Positions 27,655 to 38,661 of a stretch of 64,000 bases of DNA are shown here, one piece after another (within the stretch, counting starts at the first letter, position 1; the number at the start of each line of letters is the position of its first letter). The position numbers and the translations under genes were made by a program. The notes under the pieces are model-generated. The model saw only the letters and a list, made by a program, of their open reading frames with translations, did not search any database and had not been told where the DNA came from. This DNA is from Halomonas sp. NO4 (GTDB lineage Bacteria; Pseudomonadota; Gammaproteobacteria; Pseudomonadales; Halomonadaceae). The stretch covers positions 62,001 through 126,000 of the forward strand of contig NZ_WHMA01000002.1 in NCBI RefSeq assembly GCF_010994375.1. Direction: 5' to 3'.

Positions 27655-29256
27655 ATGAGGATGCTCCCACGCTTCCTGCCAGGCCTGCTGTGCCTCTGCC
27701 TGCTGCTCGGTCTGCCGCTGGCCGCCCAGGCGCAGGAGGAGGCCGGCCAGGCCTTGCTGGAATCCCTCGACACCGACGCCTACGCCGAAAAGGGGGAGGC
27801 GATCGAGGCAATAATAGAAAGCGGCGACCCGCGCAGCCGCCGCTGGCTCGAGGCGCTGCTCGGCGGCAAGCTGCAGCGTCACAAGGACACCGGCCAGTTC
27901 GTCGTGGTCGTCGAGAATCGCGGCCGCAGCTGGCCGGTGGTCGATGCCCTGAGCTTCGAGGACGCCGGCGAGATGTCGCGCCGCGAGCTGGACCGCATCG
28001 GTATCAACAACGCCCTGCGCGGCCAGTTGCAGGGGGCGCTGGCGGTGCTCGACCTGCATGCCGAGGCCGTCGACGAGCGCCGCGAGGCGGCCCGCGCGCT
28101 GCTCGGCGACGTCGACGCCAGCCTGGCCGAGCCGCTCCGTGCGGTCATCGACGGCGAAGCGGATGACGAGGTGCGTCGCCTGCTCGAACAGGCCCTGGCC
28201 ATCCATCGCCTGGAACAGGGCGATACCGCCGCCGTGGACGCCCTGGCCGGCAGCCTCAACTCCCGGGTGCGAGCGGCGCTCAATACCGCGAGCCGCAGCG
28301 ACGACCCTCAACTGGCCCAGGCCGCGACGGCGGCGCTGGCCGACATTGAACAGAAGATGCGCCTCAACAGCGGCCTCGAAACCCTCTACTTCGGTCTCTC
28401 GCTGGGCTCGGTGCTGGTACTGGCCGCCATCGGCCTGGCGATCACCTTCGGGGTCATGGGGGTGATCAACATGGCCCACGGCGAGCTGATCATGCTCGGT
28501 GCCTACACGACCTGGGCCATGCAGCAGCTGCTGCCCGGCCAGCCCGGCCTGGCGCTGCTTCTCGCTATTCCCGGCGGGTTCCTGGTGTCGGCGCTGGCCG
28601 GCGTGGCCATCGAGCGCGGCGTTATCCAGTTCCTCAAGGGGCGCCCGCTCGAGACGCTGTTGGCCACCTTCGGCGTCAGCCTGATCCTCCAGCAGTTGGT
28701 GCGAACGGTGATCTCGCCGCAGAACCGCACCGTGGTGACGCCCGACTGGCTGAGTGGCTCGGTGATGCTCAACGAGGGGCTGTCGCTGACCCTCAACCGC
28801 CTCTACGTGCTGGGCTTCGCCCTGGTGGTGTTTGCCGGCCTGATGCTGGTGATGCGGCGCACGCGCCTGGGCCTGGAAGTGCGTGCCGTGACCCAGAACC
28901 GCGCCATGGCGCGCTCCATGGGCATCCGTGCGACCCGCGTCGACATCCTCACTTTCGCCCTGGGTTCCGGGGTCGCCGGCCTGGCGGGTGTCGCGCTCTC
29001 TCAGCTCACCAACGTGGGACCCAACCTGGGCCAGAACTACATCATCGACTCCTTCATGGTGGTGGTGTTCGGGGGCGTCGGGAACCTCTGGGGCACCCTG
29101 GTGGCGGGCCTTTCGCTGGGGGTGATCAACCAGATCCTCGAGCCCTGGGCGGGCGCTGTGCTCGCCAAGATCATCGTGCTCGTCTTCATCATCCTGTTCA
29201 TCCAGAAACGCCCCCGCGGACTCTTTCCGCAGAAGGGCCGTGCGGCGGAGGGCTAG
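27655..29256 (+). CDS. urtB: urea ABC transporter permease
   Basis: 533-aa inner-membrane permease. The first 240 residues are the UrtB-specific extension: a signal-like hydrophobic start (LLCLCLLLGLPLAAQAQ) and a HEAT-like alpha-helical periplasmic part (RREAARALLGDVDASL, DDPQLAQAATAALADI). The rest is a LivH-type permease with about 8 helices (MGVINMAHGELIMLGAYT, MGIRATRVDILTFALGSG, VVVFGGVGNLWGTL). It pairs with UrtC to form the channel. Confidence 0.95.
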   Translation: MRMLPRFLPGLLCLCLLLGLPLAAQAQEEAGQALLESLDTDAYAEKGEAIEAIIESGDPRSRRWLEALLGGKLQRHKDTGQFVVVVENRGRSWPVVDALSFEDAGEMSRRELDRIGINNALRGQLQGALAVLDLHAEAVDERREAARALLGDVDASLAEPLRAVIDGEADDEVRRLLEQALAIHRLEQGDTAAVDALAGSLNSRVRAALNTASRSDDPQLAQAATAALADIEQKMRLNSGLETLYFGLSLGSVLVLAAIGLAITFGVMGVINMAHGELIMLGAYTTWAMQQLLPGQPGLALLLAIPGGFLVSALAGVAIERGVIQFLKGRPLETLLATFGVSLILQQLVRTVISPQNRTVVTPDWLSGSVMLNEGLSLTLNRLYVLGFALVVFAGLMLVMRRTRLGLEVRAVTQNRAMARSMGIRATRVDILTFALGSGVAGLAGVALSQLTNVGPNLGQNYIIDSFMVVVFGGVGNLWGTLVAGLSLGVINQILEPWAGAVLAKIIVLVFIILFIQKRPRGLFPQKGRAAEG

Positions 29257-29259
29257 ACG

Positions 29260-30390
29260 ATGTGGCTGACACAACCTTTCACTGAGCGCTCCACGCAGCT
29301 CTTCATCGGCGTGCTTCTGGCCGCCCTGGCCCTGGTCACGGTGCTGCACCTGGCCGTGCCGGAAGGCCATCCCCTGCATGTCACGGCCTATACCGTCAAC
29401 CTGTTCGGCAAGTACCTGAGCTATGCCCTGCTGGCGGTGGCGGTGGATCTGGTCTGGGGGTATCTCGGCATCCTCAGCCTCGGGCACGGCGCCTTCTTCG
29501 CCCTGGGCGGTTATGCCATGGGCATGTACCTGATGCGCCAGATCGGCGATCGCGGGGTCTATGGCCACCCGGTCCTGCCGGATTTCATGGTGTTTCTCAA
29601 CTGGGAGAGCCTGCCCTGGTACTGGGCCGGCTTCGACATGGCCTGGTTCGCCTTTCTCATGGTGCTCCTGGCCCCGGGCGCGCTGGCGCTGGTGTTCGGC
29701 TTTCTCGCCTTTCGCTCGCGGGTTACCGGGGTCTATCTGTCGATCATCACCCAGGCGCTGACCTTCGCCCTGATGCTGGCCTTCTTCCGCAACGAGATGG
29801 GCTTCGGCGGCAACAACGGCCTCACCGACTTCCGCGATATCCTCGGGTTCAGCCTGCGCAGCGATGCCACCCGCCTGGGGCTGTTCCTCGCCACCGGCGT
29901 GGCGCTGGCGCTGGGCTACGTGGTCTGCCGGGCCATCGTCGGCAGCAAGCTGGGGCGGGTGTGCGTGGCGACCCGGGATGCCGAGTCGCGTACGCGTTTT
30001 CTCGGCTATCGGGTCGAGCGCTTCCAGCTCTTCGTCTTCGTGGTCTCGGCCATGCTGGCGGGGCTTGCCGGGGCGCTCTACGTGCCCCAGGTGGGGATCA
30101 TCAACCCCAGCGAGTTCTCGCCGATCTTCTCCATCGAAATCGTGCTCTGGGTGGCACTGGGCGGACGGGCAACCCTGTATGGCGCCGTGATCGGGGCGAT
30201 TCTCGTCAACTACGCCAAGACGGTGTTCACCGGGGTGATGCCCGACGCCTGGCTGTTCGCGCTCGGGGCCATGTTCGTGCTGGTCACCGTGTTTCTGCCC
30301 AAGGGCGTGGCGGGGCTGCTCGCCTACCGCGTCAAGCGCCCGCGACACTCGTCGGATGACACCTCGACACCCCAGGAGGCAAGCGCATGA
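29260..30390 (+). CDS. urtC: urea ABC transporter permease
   Basis: 376-aa LivM-type permease with about 9-10 hydrophobic segments (VDLVWGYLGILSLGHGAFFALGG, ITQALTFALMLAFFRNEMG... with only short pieces quoted). YVPQVGIINPSEFSP and LGGRATLYGAVIGA are family blocks. It starts 3 nt after the urtB stop and its stop overlaps urtD as ATGA, so urtBCDE is one translational unit. Confidence 0.95.
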   Translation: MWLTQPFTERSTQLFIGVLLAALALVTVLHLAVPEGHPLHVTAYTVNLFGKYLSYALLAVAVDLVWGYLGILSLGHGAFFALGGYAMGMYLMRQIGDRGVYGHPVLPDFMVFLNWESLPWYWAGFDMAWFAFLMVLLAPGALALVFGFLAFRSRVTGVYLSIITQALTFALMLAFFRNEMGFGGNNGLTDFRDILGFSLRSDATRLGLFLATGVALALGYVVCRAIVGSKLGRVCVATRDAESRTRFLGYRVERFQLFVFVVSAMLAGLAGALYVPQVGIINPSEFSPIFSIEIVLWVALGGRATLYGAVIGAILVNYAKTVFTGVMPDAWLFALGAMFVLVTVFLPKGVAGLLAYRVKRPRHSSDDTSTPQEASA

Positions 30391-31226
30391 GTCTTCTCAG
30401 TTCCCTGGCCGACCGTGACCGGGTCTTCGACTTCCTGGTGCCGGCAGCGTCTCCCGTGGACGTGCGCCACGGGCCGATCCTCTACCTGGAGGACGTGACC
30501 GTGAGCTTCGACGGCTTCAAGGCCATCGACAACCTCAACCTCACCATCGACGATGGCGAGCTGCGCTGCATCATCGGCCCCAACGGTGCGGGCAAGACCA
30601 CCATGATGGACATCATCACCGGCAAGACGCGCCCTGACAGCGGCTCGGTATGGTTCGGCAGCCGCCACGACCTGCTGACGCTGAACGAGCCGGAGATCGC
30701 CAGCCTCGGCATTGGCCGCAAGTTCCAGAAGCCCACGGTCTTCGAGGCGCTGACGGTCTTCGAGAACCTGGAGTTGGCCATGGCCGCCGACAAGCGGATT
30801 CTGCCGACCTTGACGGCGCGCCTGACCGGTGAGATCCGTGACCGCATCGGAGAAATCCTCGTCACCATCGGCCTGGCCGATCTGCGCAACCGCCCGGCGG
30901 GTATCCTCTCCCACGGCCAGAAGCAGTGGCTGGAGATCGGCCTGCTGCTGATGCAGCGGCCGCGCCTGCTATTGGTGGACGAGCCGGTGGCCGGCATGAC
31001 CGAGCAGGAGATGGAGCGTACCGCCGAGCTGCTCACCGGCCTGGCCGGCAAGGGCAAGCAGTCGGTGGTGGTGGTGGAGCACGACATGGGCTTTGTGCGC
31101 TCCATCGCCCGCCAGGTGACGGTGCTGCACCAAGGCAGCGTGCTGGCCGAGGGCAGCATGGATCAGGTTTCCAACGACCCGAAGGTCATCGAGGTCTACC
31201 TGGGCGCCGAAGAGGAGGCCGCCTGA
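30387..31226 (+). CDS. urtD: urea ABC transporter ATPase UrtD
   Basis: 279-aa cytoplasmic ATPase of LivG type. Walker A GPNGAGKTT is near residue 68, signature LSHGQKQWLEIGLLL (family-typical H in place of the second G), Walker B LLLVDEPVAGM and switch His in VVVEHDMGFV. About 30 residues precede the core domain, as in other UrtD proteins. It overlaps urtC (ATGA) and urtE (1 nt). Confidence 0.95.
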   Translation: MSLLSSLADRDRVFDFLVPAASPVDVRHGPILYLEDVTVSFDGFKAIDNLNLTIDDGELRCIIGPNGAGKTTMMDIITGKTRPDSGSVWFGSRHDLLTLNEPEIASLGIGRKFQKPTVFEALTVFENLELAMAADKRILPTLTARLTGEIRDRIGEILVTIGLADLRNRPAGILSHGQKQWLEIGLLLMQRPRLLLVDEPVAGMTEQEMERTAELLTGLAGKGKQSVVVVEHDMGFVRSIARQVTVLHQGSVLAEGSMDQVSNDPKVIEVYLGAEEEAA

Positions 31227-31924
31227 TGCTGACCGTCGACACCCTCAACCAGTACTACGGCGAGAGCCACACCCTCTGGGACCTCGACCTCGAGGTGCCC
31301 GATGGGCAGTGCACCTGCGTGATGGGGCGCAACGGGGTGGGCAAGACCACCTTGATGAAGGCGATCATGGGCGAGGTCGCGGTGAGCTCGGGCCGCATCC
31401 GCTATGCCGACGATGTCGAGCTGACCCAGCGCCCCGTGGAGGCACGCTCGCGGCTGGGGATCGGTTACGTGCCCCAGGGGCGGCAGATATTCCCGCTGCT
31501 CACCGTGGAAGAGAACCTGCGTACCGGTCTTGCCGCCCGGGGGGACGGCCGCCGCACCATTCCCGAGCGCGTCTATGAGCTCTTTCCGGTGCTCGAGGAG
31601 ATGCGCCATCGCCGCGGCGGGGATCTCTCCGGTGGGCAGCAGCAGCAGCTGGCCATCGGTCGCGCCTTGGTGCTCGAGCCGCGGTTGCTGATCCTCGATG
31701 AGCCGGGAGAGGGCATCCAGCCCAATATCGTCACCCAGATCGGCGAGGTCATTCGCCGGCTGATCGCCGAGGACGGCCTGACCGTGCTGCTGGTGGAGCA
31801 GAAGCTGCCCTTCGCGCGCAAGTACGCCGACCGTTTCGTGATCATGGATCGCGGCCGGCCGGTGGCTAGGGGGCCCATCGGCGAACTCTCCGACGCGCTG
31901 ATCAAGGAGCATTTGACCGTCTAG
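31226..31924 (+). CDS. urtE: urea ABC transporter ATPase UrtE
   Basis: 232-aa ATPase of LivF type. Walker A GRNGVGKTT is near residues 33-41, signature LSGGQQQQLAIGRAL, Walker B LLILDEPGEGIQPN and switch His replaced by Gln-rich VLLVEQKLPF, as usual for LivF/UrtE. It forms the heterodimeric motor with UrtD. Last gene of urtABCDE; terminator 20 nt downstream. Confidence 0.95.
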   Translation: MLTVDTLNQYYGESHTLWDLDLEVPDGQCTCVMGRNGVGKTTLMKAIMGEVAVSSGRIRYADDVELTQRPVEARSRLGIGYVPQGRQIFPLLTVEENLRTGLAARGDGRRTIPERVYELFPVLEEMRHRRGGDLSGGQQQQLAIGRALVLEPRLLILDEPGEGIQPNIVTQIGEVIRRLIAEDGLTVLLVEQKLPFARKYADRFVIMDRGRPVARGPIGELSDALIKEHLTV

Positions 31925-31944
31925 CCTTCCAGCACCCAGCCTCC

Positions 31945-31980
31945 AACGCCCGCTTCGGCTCTCGCCGAAGCGGGCGTTTT
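31945..31980 (+). terminator. intrinsic terminator after urtE
   Basis: 13-bp stem CGCCCGCTTCGGC/GCCGAAGCGGGCG with a TCTC loop, flanked by AA and TTTT. Its T-tract runs into the first NtrC-like site of ureD. Confidence 0.92.
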
Positions 31981-31996
31981 GCATCATGGTGGTGCG
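31980..31996. promoter_or_regulatory. NtrC-like site 1, ureD upstream
   Basis: TGCATC-ATGGT-GGTGCG matches 10 of 12 bases of TGCACC-N5-GGTGCA. It is centred about 173 bp upstream of the predicted ureD transcription start. Confidence 0.55.
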
Positions 31997-32009
31997 TGTA
32001 TCGATGGCG

Positions 32010-32026
32010 TGTATCGGATTGGTGCA
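32010..32026. promoter_or_regulatory. NtrC-like site 2, ureD upstream
   Basis: TGTATC-GGATT-GGTGCA matches 10 of 12 bases of the NtrC consensus. Its centre is exactly 30 bp from site 1, so both lie on the same helix face, as in classical NtrC enhancers. Confidence 0.55.
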
Positions 32027-32134
32027 AGAGCCCGGCCACCCAGGCGCATCGCTGGTGCGCTCGGTATCCGAATCGCTCTTTGTGTACAAAACAAGCCTCT
32101 GTTTAATAACAGGTTTTCGGGTAATTCACCATCT

Positions 32135-32150
32135 TGGTACGCGGCTTGCT
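32135..32150 (+). promoter_or_regulatory. sigma-54 promoter of ureD
   Basis: TGGTACG-CGGC-TTGCT matches TGGCACG-N4-TTGCW with one change, with GG and GC 10 nt apart. A start near 32161 would give a 33-nt leader before ureD at 32194. Confidence 0.78.
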
Positions 32151-32193
32151 CTGGGAGAGGAAACTCTCACCGGACGCACAGGACCCTTTGTCA

Positions 32194-33081
32194 ATGACGG
32201 CCATCCCGCGCGCCATCCCTTCTTGTTCCGAGTCGGGCCACCGTTTCGACGCCGGACGCCGCTGGGCGGCCTCCCTCGAGCTCGCCTTCGCCACCCGCCA
32301 GGGTGCCACCCGGATGGTCACCGCGCGACATCAGGGCCCGCTGCGGGTGCAGCGCCCCTTTCATCCCGAGGGCCATGCGGGCACCTGCCACGTCTATCTG
32401 CTGCATCCCCCCGGCGGCCTGGTCAGCGGCGATGCCCTGGCCATCTCGGCACGGGTCGAGGCGGGGGCACAGGCGTTATTGACCACCCCCGCCGCCAACA
32501 AGCTCTACGCCGCCGACAGCCATGGCGTGGCCTGGCGCCAGCACACCCGGCTGAGCGTCGCCAGTGGCGGGGCGCTGGAGTGGCTGCCCCAGGAGACGAT
32601 TGCTTTCGACGGCACCACGGGCGAGCAGGCCACCGAAATCGACCTGGCCGCGGGGGCTCGCTGCCTGGGCTGGGAGGTGCTGGCGCTGGGGCGGCCAGCC
32701 AGTCGGCTGCCCTATGTCACCGGGCGCATCGAGCAGCGATTCCGCCTGATCCGCGACGGGGCGCCGCTGTGGCTGGAGCGCCAGCCGCTCGACCCCGGCC
32801 ACTCGCGTTTTCTCGGTCGCTGGGGGCAGGGCGGGGCCAGCGTCCAGGCCACGCTCTGGGCGGTGGGGCTGGCCGACGAGGCGGGTGCCATTGACGCCCT
32901 GCGAGAGGCCCTGCCGGGCTCGCCCCGCTGGGCGGTCACTGTGCGCCACGGCGTGCTGCTGCTGCGCTACCTGGGCCAGGCGCGCAACGAGGCCTGGGAC
33001 CTCTGCCAGCAGGCCTGGGAGACCCTGCGCCCCGGACTGCTCGGCAAGCCGGCGCAGGTGCCGCGAATCTGGTTGACCTGA
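32194..33081 (+). CDS. ureD: urease accessory protein UreD
   Basis: 295-aa chaperone that binds the urease apoprotein and, with UreF and UreG, inserts nickel. Recognisable blocks: [61 protein letters not shown] 32194 is used; an in-frame ATG at 32134 would overlap the sigma-54 promoter and is rejected. First gene of the ure cluster. Confidence 0.94.
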   Translation: MTAIPRAIPSCSESGHRFDAGRRWAASLELAFATRQGATRMVTARHQGPLRVQRPFHPEGHAGTCHVYLLHPPGGLVSGDALAISARVEAGAQALLTTPAANKLYAADSHGVAWRQHTRLSVASGGALEWLPQETIAFDGTTGEQATEIDLAAGARCLGWEVLALGRPASRLPYVTGRIEQRFRLIRDGAPLWLERQPLDPGHSRFLGRWGQGGASVQATLWAVGLADEAGAIDALREALPGSPRWAVTVRHGVLLLRYLGQARNEAWDLCQQAWETLRPGLLGKPAQVPRIWLT

Positions 33082-33110
33082 ATCTTCCCCCTCACGACGG
33101 AGACGCCACC

Positions 33111-33413
33111 ATGGAATTGACCCCCAGAGACAAGGACAAGCTGCTGCTCTTCTCGGCCGCCCAGCTTGCCGAGCGACGCCTGGCGCGCGGCTTGAAGCTC
33201 AACTACCCCGAGGCCGTGGCGCTGATCAGCTTCGAGATCCTGGAAGGAGCCCGCGACGGCAAGAGCGTGGCCGAGCTGATGAGCACCGGCCGCGAGATTC
33301 TGACCCGCGACGACGTCATGGAGGGGGTGGCCGAGATGGTCGATGAAGTTCAGGTCGAGGCCACCTTCCCGGACGGCACGAAGCTGGTCACCGTCCACGA
33401 ACCCATCGTTTAA
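33111..33413 (+). CDS. ureA: urease gamma subunit
   Basis: 100-aa gamma subunit of urease (urea to ammonia and carbamate, cytoplasm). Matches the family from end to end: [41 protein letters not shown] (quoted in part), [12 protein letters not shown] and the C-terminal [14 protein letters not shown]. Full length. It lies 29 nt after ureD with a GACGGAGACG ribosome site. Confidence 0.98.
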   Translation: MELTPRDKDKLLLFSAAQLAERRLARGLKLNYPEAVALISFEILEGARDGKSVAELMSTGREILTRDDVMEGVAEMVDEVQVEATFPDGTKLVTVHEPIV

Positions 33414-33423
33414 GGAGCTCCCG

Positions 33424-33755
33424 ATGATTCCTGGTGAATATCAGTTGAAGAATGGCGAGATCGAGCTCTGCGCGGGGCGCGAACGGATCAGCGTCGAGGT
33501 CGCGAACACCGGCGACCGACCCATCCAGGTGGGGTCCCACTATCACTTCGCCGAGACCAATCCGGCGCTGCGTTTCGACCGTGACAAGGCGCGTGGTTAC
33601 CGCCTCGACGTGGCCGCCGGCACGGCGATCCGCTTCGAGCCGGGCCAGACCCGTGAAGTCACGCTGATTCCCTATGCCGGTAGCCGGCACATCTATGGCT
33701 TTCGCGGCGAGGTGATGGGCAGCCTCGGTCAATCCAGCCAGACAGGAGGGCAGCC

Positions 33756-33759
<4 letters not shown>
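33424..33759 (+). CDS. ureB: urease beta subunit
   Basis: 111-aa beta subunit: [53 protein letters not shown] and [16 protein letters not shown]. Ten bases after ureA, with AAGGAGCTCCCG before the ATG; its stop overlaps the ureC start (GTGA). Confidence 0.98.
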
Positions 33760-35471
<1,712 letters not shown>

Positions 35472-35482
35472 GAGAGCCCGAC

Positions 35483-35986
35483 ATGCTGAGACTGACCGAA
35501 CGCCTGGGGCCCATCGCGGTGGACCAGGCCGTCGACACCCTGACGTTGCCTTATGAGCAGCGCGTGCTGGGCCGCCTCAAGGTGGTGAGCGACGCCGGTC
35601 GCGAGCTGGGGCTCTTCCTCGATCGCGGCCCGGTGCTGCGCGACGGCGAGGGGCTGCGCGCCGAGAGTGGCGAGATCGTGCGAGTGAGGGCCGCCGACGA
35701 GCCGGTGGTCACCGCCCGCGTGGCCGTTGGCTTGCCGCTGGCACGTCTCGCCTATCACCTGGGCAATCGCCATGTGCAGCTGGCACTGGGCGAGGACGAG
35801 AAGGGCGGTTTCGTGCGCTTTCCACCGGATCATGTCCTGGAAGCACTGGCCGAGCGACTGGGGGCAAGCCTTGAGCGGCACGAGGCACCGTTCGACCCCG
35901 AGCCCGGCGCCTATAACCAGCTGGGCCACGCTCATTCCCACTCTCATGGCCACCATCATGAACATGACCACAGCCATGCGCACTGA
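35483..35986 (+). CDS. ureE: urease accessory protein UreE with His-rich tail
   Basis: 167-aa nickel metallochaperone. The N-terminal peptide-binding domain and the central metal-binding domain (VGLPLARLAYHLGNRHVQL, with the conserved surface His in GNRH) are clear. The last 20 residues contain about ten histidines ([20 protein letters not shown]), a nickel-buffering tail like that of Klebsiella UreE. The tail's coding region also contains the start of ureF in another frame. Confidence 0.96.
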   Translation: MLRLTERLGPIAVDQAVDTLTLPYEQRVLGRLKVVSDAGRELGLFLDRGPVLRDGEGLRAESGEIVRVRAADEPVVTARVAVGLPLARLAYHLGNRHVQLALGEDEKGGFVRFPPDHVLEALAERLGASLERHEAPFDPEPGAYNQLGHAHSHSHGHHHEHDHSHAH

Positions 35987-36680
35987 TCCGGCCCCGTCGT
36001 TGACAGAGCAGGGCGGTGACCTGGCGCTGCTGGGGCTGTTGCAACTGGTCAGCCCGGCGCTGCCGATCGGCGCCTTCGCGTTCTCGCAGGGGTTGGAGAG
36101 CGCCTTCGAGCTGGGCTGGGTGTGCGATGAAGAGAGCCTCGGCGAGTGGCTCGCCGGCGTGCTGGAGGACGGCTTGACCCGCTGCGAGCTGCCGGCGCTG
36201 GCGCGGTTGCAGCAGGCTTGGGCGAATGGTGACGGCGAGACGGTAGCCGAGTGGGATCAGTGGCTTGCCGCCAACCGCGAGACGGCCGAGCTTGCCGCCG
36301 AGGATGCGCGCCTGGGGGCGTCGCTGGCGCGACTGCTGGGCAGCCTGGCACTGCTGCCGAGCGAGCCAGCATCGCCACCCGGGGCGGGTTACGTCACGTT
36401 TTTCGCCTGGGCCGTCCACGTCCGCGGCATTCCGCCACGTCAGGCCCTGCTCGGCTTTGCCTGGGCGTGGCTGGAAAACCAGCTGGCGGTGGCGTGCAAG
36501 GCGCTGCCGCTGGGGCATACCGCCGCCCAGCGGCTGGTCGAGCGGCTGCGCCCGGCGCTGGTCGCGGCGGTGGACAAGGCGCTGGCACTGCCCGACGGCG
36601 AACTCGGCCCCGCGCTGCCCGGCCTGGCCCTGGCCAGCGCCCTGCACGAGACCCAGTACTCACGACTGTTTCGAAGCTAG
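35964..36680 (+). CDS. ureF: urease accessory protein UreF
   Basis: About 238-aa all-helical chaperone that regulates the UreG GTPase in the UreDFG complex. Family blocks: [57 protein letters not shown] and the C-terminal [13 protein letters not shown]. Starts at 35958, 35964 and 35976 are all in frame and none has a strong ribosome site. All lie inside the His-tail codons of ureE, so translation is probably coupled. Confidence 0.94.
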   Translation: MTTAMRTDPAPSLTEQGGDLALLGLLQLVSPALPIGAFAFSQGLESAFELGWVCDEESLGEWLAGVLEDGLTRCELPALARLQQAWANGDGETVAEWDQWLAANRETAELAAEDARLGASLARLLGSLALLPSEPASPPGAGYVTFFAWAVHVRGIPPRQALLGFAWAWLENQLAVACKALPLGHTAAQRLVERLRPALVAAVDKALALPDGELGPALPGLALASALHETQYSRLFRS

Positions 36681-36702
36681 TGTAAAACACCAGGAGAACG
36701 AC

Positions 36703-37341
36703 ATGACCCATTGCCTGCGTATCGGCGTCGGCGGCCCGGTGGGCTCCGGCAAGACGGCCCTGCTCAAGCAGCTCTGCCGGGCGCTGCGCGACCACTACGA
36801 CATCGCCGTGGTCACCAACGACATCTATACCCGCGAAGACGCCGACTTCCTGCTCAAGCACGAGGCGCTGCCCGCCGATCGCATCCTCGGCGTGGAGACC
36901 GGCGGCTGCCCGCACACGGCGATCCGCGAGGACGCCTCCATGAACCTCGCCGCCATCGACGAGTTGCAGGAGCGCCACCCGAACCTCGAGTTGGTGCTGG
37001 TGGAGTCCGGGGGCGACAACCTCTCGGCCACCTTCAGCCCCGAGCTTTCGGATCTCACCCTCTACGTGATCGACGTCTCCGCCGGCGACAAGATTCCGCG
37101 CAAGGGGGGGCCGGGCATCACCAAGTCAGACCTGCTGATCATCAACAAGATCGACATCGCCGAGCAGGTCCACGCCTCCCTGGAAGTGATGGAGCGCGAT
37201 TCGCGCAAGATGCGCGGCGAACGCCCGTTCGTCTTCACCAACCTCTACGATGGCGTGGGGCTGGAAACCATCATCCAGTTCATCCTCGACCGCGGCATGC
37301 TCCCGGAGCGCCGGCCACGGACCGAAGCCGCCGCCAGCTGA
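36703..37341 (+). CDS. ureG: urease accessory GTPase UreG
   Basis: 212-aa SIMIBI GTPase that powers nickel insertion. P-loop GGPVGSGKT at residues 10-18, nickel-binding CPH in [27 protein letters not shown], and guanine specificity NKID in [21 protein letters not shown] precedes ATG 36703. Confidence 0.97.
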   Translation: MTHCLRIGVGGPVGSGKTALLKQLCRALRDHYDIAVVTNDIYTREDADFLLKHEALPADRILGVETGGCPHTAIREDASMNLAAIDELQERHPNLELVLVESGGDNLSATFSPELSDLTLYVIDVSAGDKIPRKGGPGITKSDLLIINKIDIAEQVHASLEVMERDSRKMRGERPFVFTNLYDGVGLETIIQFILDRGMLPERRPRTEAAAS

Positions 37342-37376
37342 GCCTATTACCCCACCCCTGCACAAGGAGATTCGTC

Positions 37377-37598
37377 ATGACGTTACCCATGCGTTCTGTT
37401 GCACGCCTTGCCCCAGCTTCGCTGCTGCTGGTCGCCGGTTCGGCCCTGGGCCATTCCGGGCACGGCGCCCCGTCAGTGCACGCCCACACCGGCAGCCCCT
37501 CGCTGCTGGCAGTGCTGGCCATTGTCGCCCTGGGCGTGGCGGCGCTGGTGCCGCTGGCACGCCTTGCCCTGCGTCGCCGGCGCCGCCGCCAGCGCTGA
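37377..37598 (+). CDS. small His-rich membrane protein at end of ure cluster
   Basis: 73 aa, supported by AAGGAGA 8 nt before ATG 37377 and by codon structure like its neighbours. A signal-like N-terminus (LAPASLLLVAGSALG) is followed by a His-rich patch HSGHGAPSVHAH, one membrane segment (LLAVLAIVALGVAALVPLARLAL) and a very basic tail RRRRRRQR. It resembles only the N-terminal part of HupE/UreJ nickel transporters, which begin with a similar His motif but have about 190 residues. Possible role in nickel binding at the membrane; this is inference from position 35 nt after ureG. Confidence 0.7.
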   Translation: MTLPMRSVARLAPASLLLVAGSALGHSGHGAPSVHAHTGSPSLLAVLAIVALGVAALVPLARLALRRRRRRQR

Positions 37599-37615
37599 TA
37601 GTGCCGGGCGGTGGC

Positions 37616-38545
37616 TCAGTCCAGGTGGGTCACTGCTTCGCGCCGCGGGTCTACGTGCCAGGGCAGCCCGCGGCGGGCGTTGTGTTCCAGTTCGGCGATC
37701 ACCTGGGCGCCCAGCAGCAGGATGATCGCGCCTACCTCCAGGCTCAGCAGCACCACGATCAGGGTGGCCAGCGAGCCGTAGACGGCGTTGACCAGCGACA
37801 GGTTGGCAAAGTAGAAGACCAGCAGCAGCCGTATCCCCTCCCACAGCAGCGCCGCCACGAAGCCGCCGACGACAGCGCGGCGCAGGGCGATGCGCACCAG
37901 CGGCAGCACCTTGTAGATGGCGCTGAACAGGATGAAGACGCCGCCGAAGCTGAACAGGTTGAGCGCTGTTTCCGAGAGGCCGGCGAGGGGCAGGTCGCTG
38001 CCGAAGAGCGCCAGCCACAGGCTGTTGAGCGCGCCCGCCAGGGTCACCAGCAGCGTCAGGGCCAGCAGGCCGGCGCCGAGTACCAGCATGAACACATAGG
38101 GCAGCAGCACCGAGACCCAGACGCTACGCCCCACGTGGGCGTCGGGTGCATGGAAGATGATCGCCAGGGCATCCTCCAGCATGCGAAAGGCGAAGGAGCT
38201 AAACACCAGCAGCACCAGGATGCCGAACAGGCCGATGACCTCCGGCGTATCGACCAGGGTGCGCACGGCATCGAGCAGCACCTCGGCGTGGGCCGGGGCG
38301 AGATGGCGCGCCTGCACGCTGAGCACATTGAACAGGGTCTGCTCGTCGACCACCTGGGTGAGCAGCACGGCGAGCAGGGCGAACAGCGGCACGATGGAGA
38401 GCAGAATGTTGTAGCCGACGCCGCCCGCCAGCAGAATGCCGCGATTGCGCAGGAAGGCCGTCAGCACGCGCCACAGGAAGCTCGCGATCCGCGGTAGCAG
38501 AACGAAGGCCAGGTGGCGAGAGCGAGTCGGTGGTCGAGAGGCCAT
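37616..38545 (-). CDS. YihY/BrkB-family inner-membrane protein
   Basis: 309-aa membrane protein with six long hydrophobic segments, the YihY/UPF0761 family (once annotated as ribonuclease BN). Blocks seen: RNRGILLAGGVGYNILLSIVPL, LLVFSSFAFRMLEDALAIIF, FILFSAIYKVLP and GSLATLIVVLLSLEVGAIILLLGAQ (short quotes). Function is not established. It converges on the ure cluster 17 nt away and is divergent from the UPF0114 gene. Confidence 0.9.
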   Translation of the reverse strand: MASRPPTRSRHLAFVLLPRIASFLWRVLTAFLRNRGILLAGGVGYNILLSIVPLFALLAVLLTQVVDEQTLFNVLSVQARHLAPAHAEVLLDAVRTLVDTPEVIGLFGILVLLVFSSFAFRMLEDALAIIFHAPDAHVGRSVWVSVLLPYVFMLVLGAGLLALTLLVTLAGALNSLWLALFGSDLPLAGLSETALNLFSFGGVFILFSAIYKVLPLVRIALRRAVVGGFVAALLWEGIRLLLVFYFANLSLVNAVYGSLATLIVVLLSLEVGAIILLLGAQVIAELEHNARRGLPWHVDPRREAVTHLD

Positions 38546-38661
38546 GCGCTATCCCTGTCGGGGCTCTATCCGGCATGATACGTGCTGTTCGACATCGACG
38601 GTCAAACGAATCCCGATATCGCCGTCGTCAGTCGCCGCCCATTCGCCACAAGGAACCCGTC

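Noticed and set aside
27505..30348. 947-codon open frame on the minus strand across urtA-urtC
   Set aside because: Spans several real plus-strand genes; low-complexity His/Gln/Glu translation typical of antisense frames in GC-rich DNA.
32027..32060. Third possible NtrC site around GCGCATCGCTGGTGCGC
   Set aside because: Half-sites are 3 bp apart instead of 5, so it does not fit the consensus spacing.
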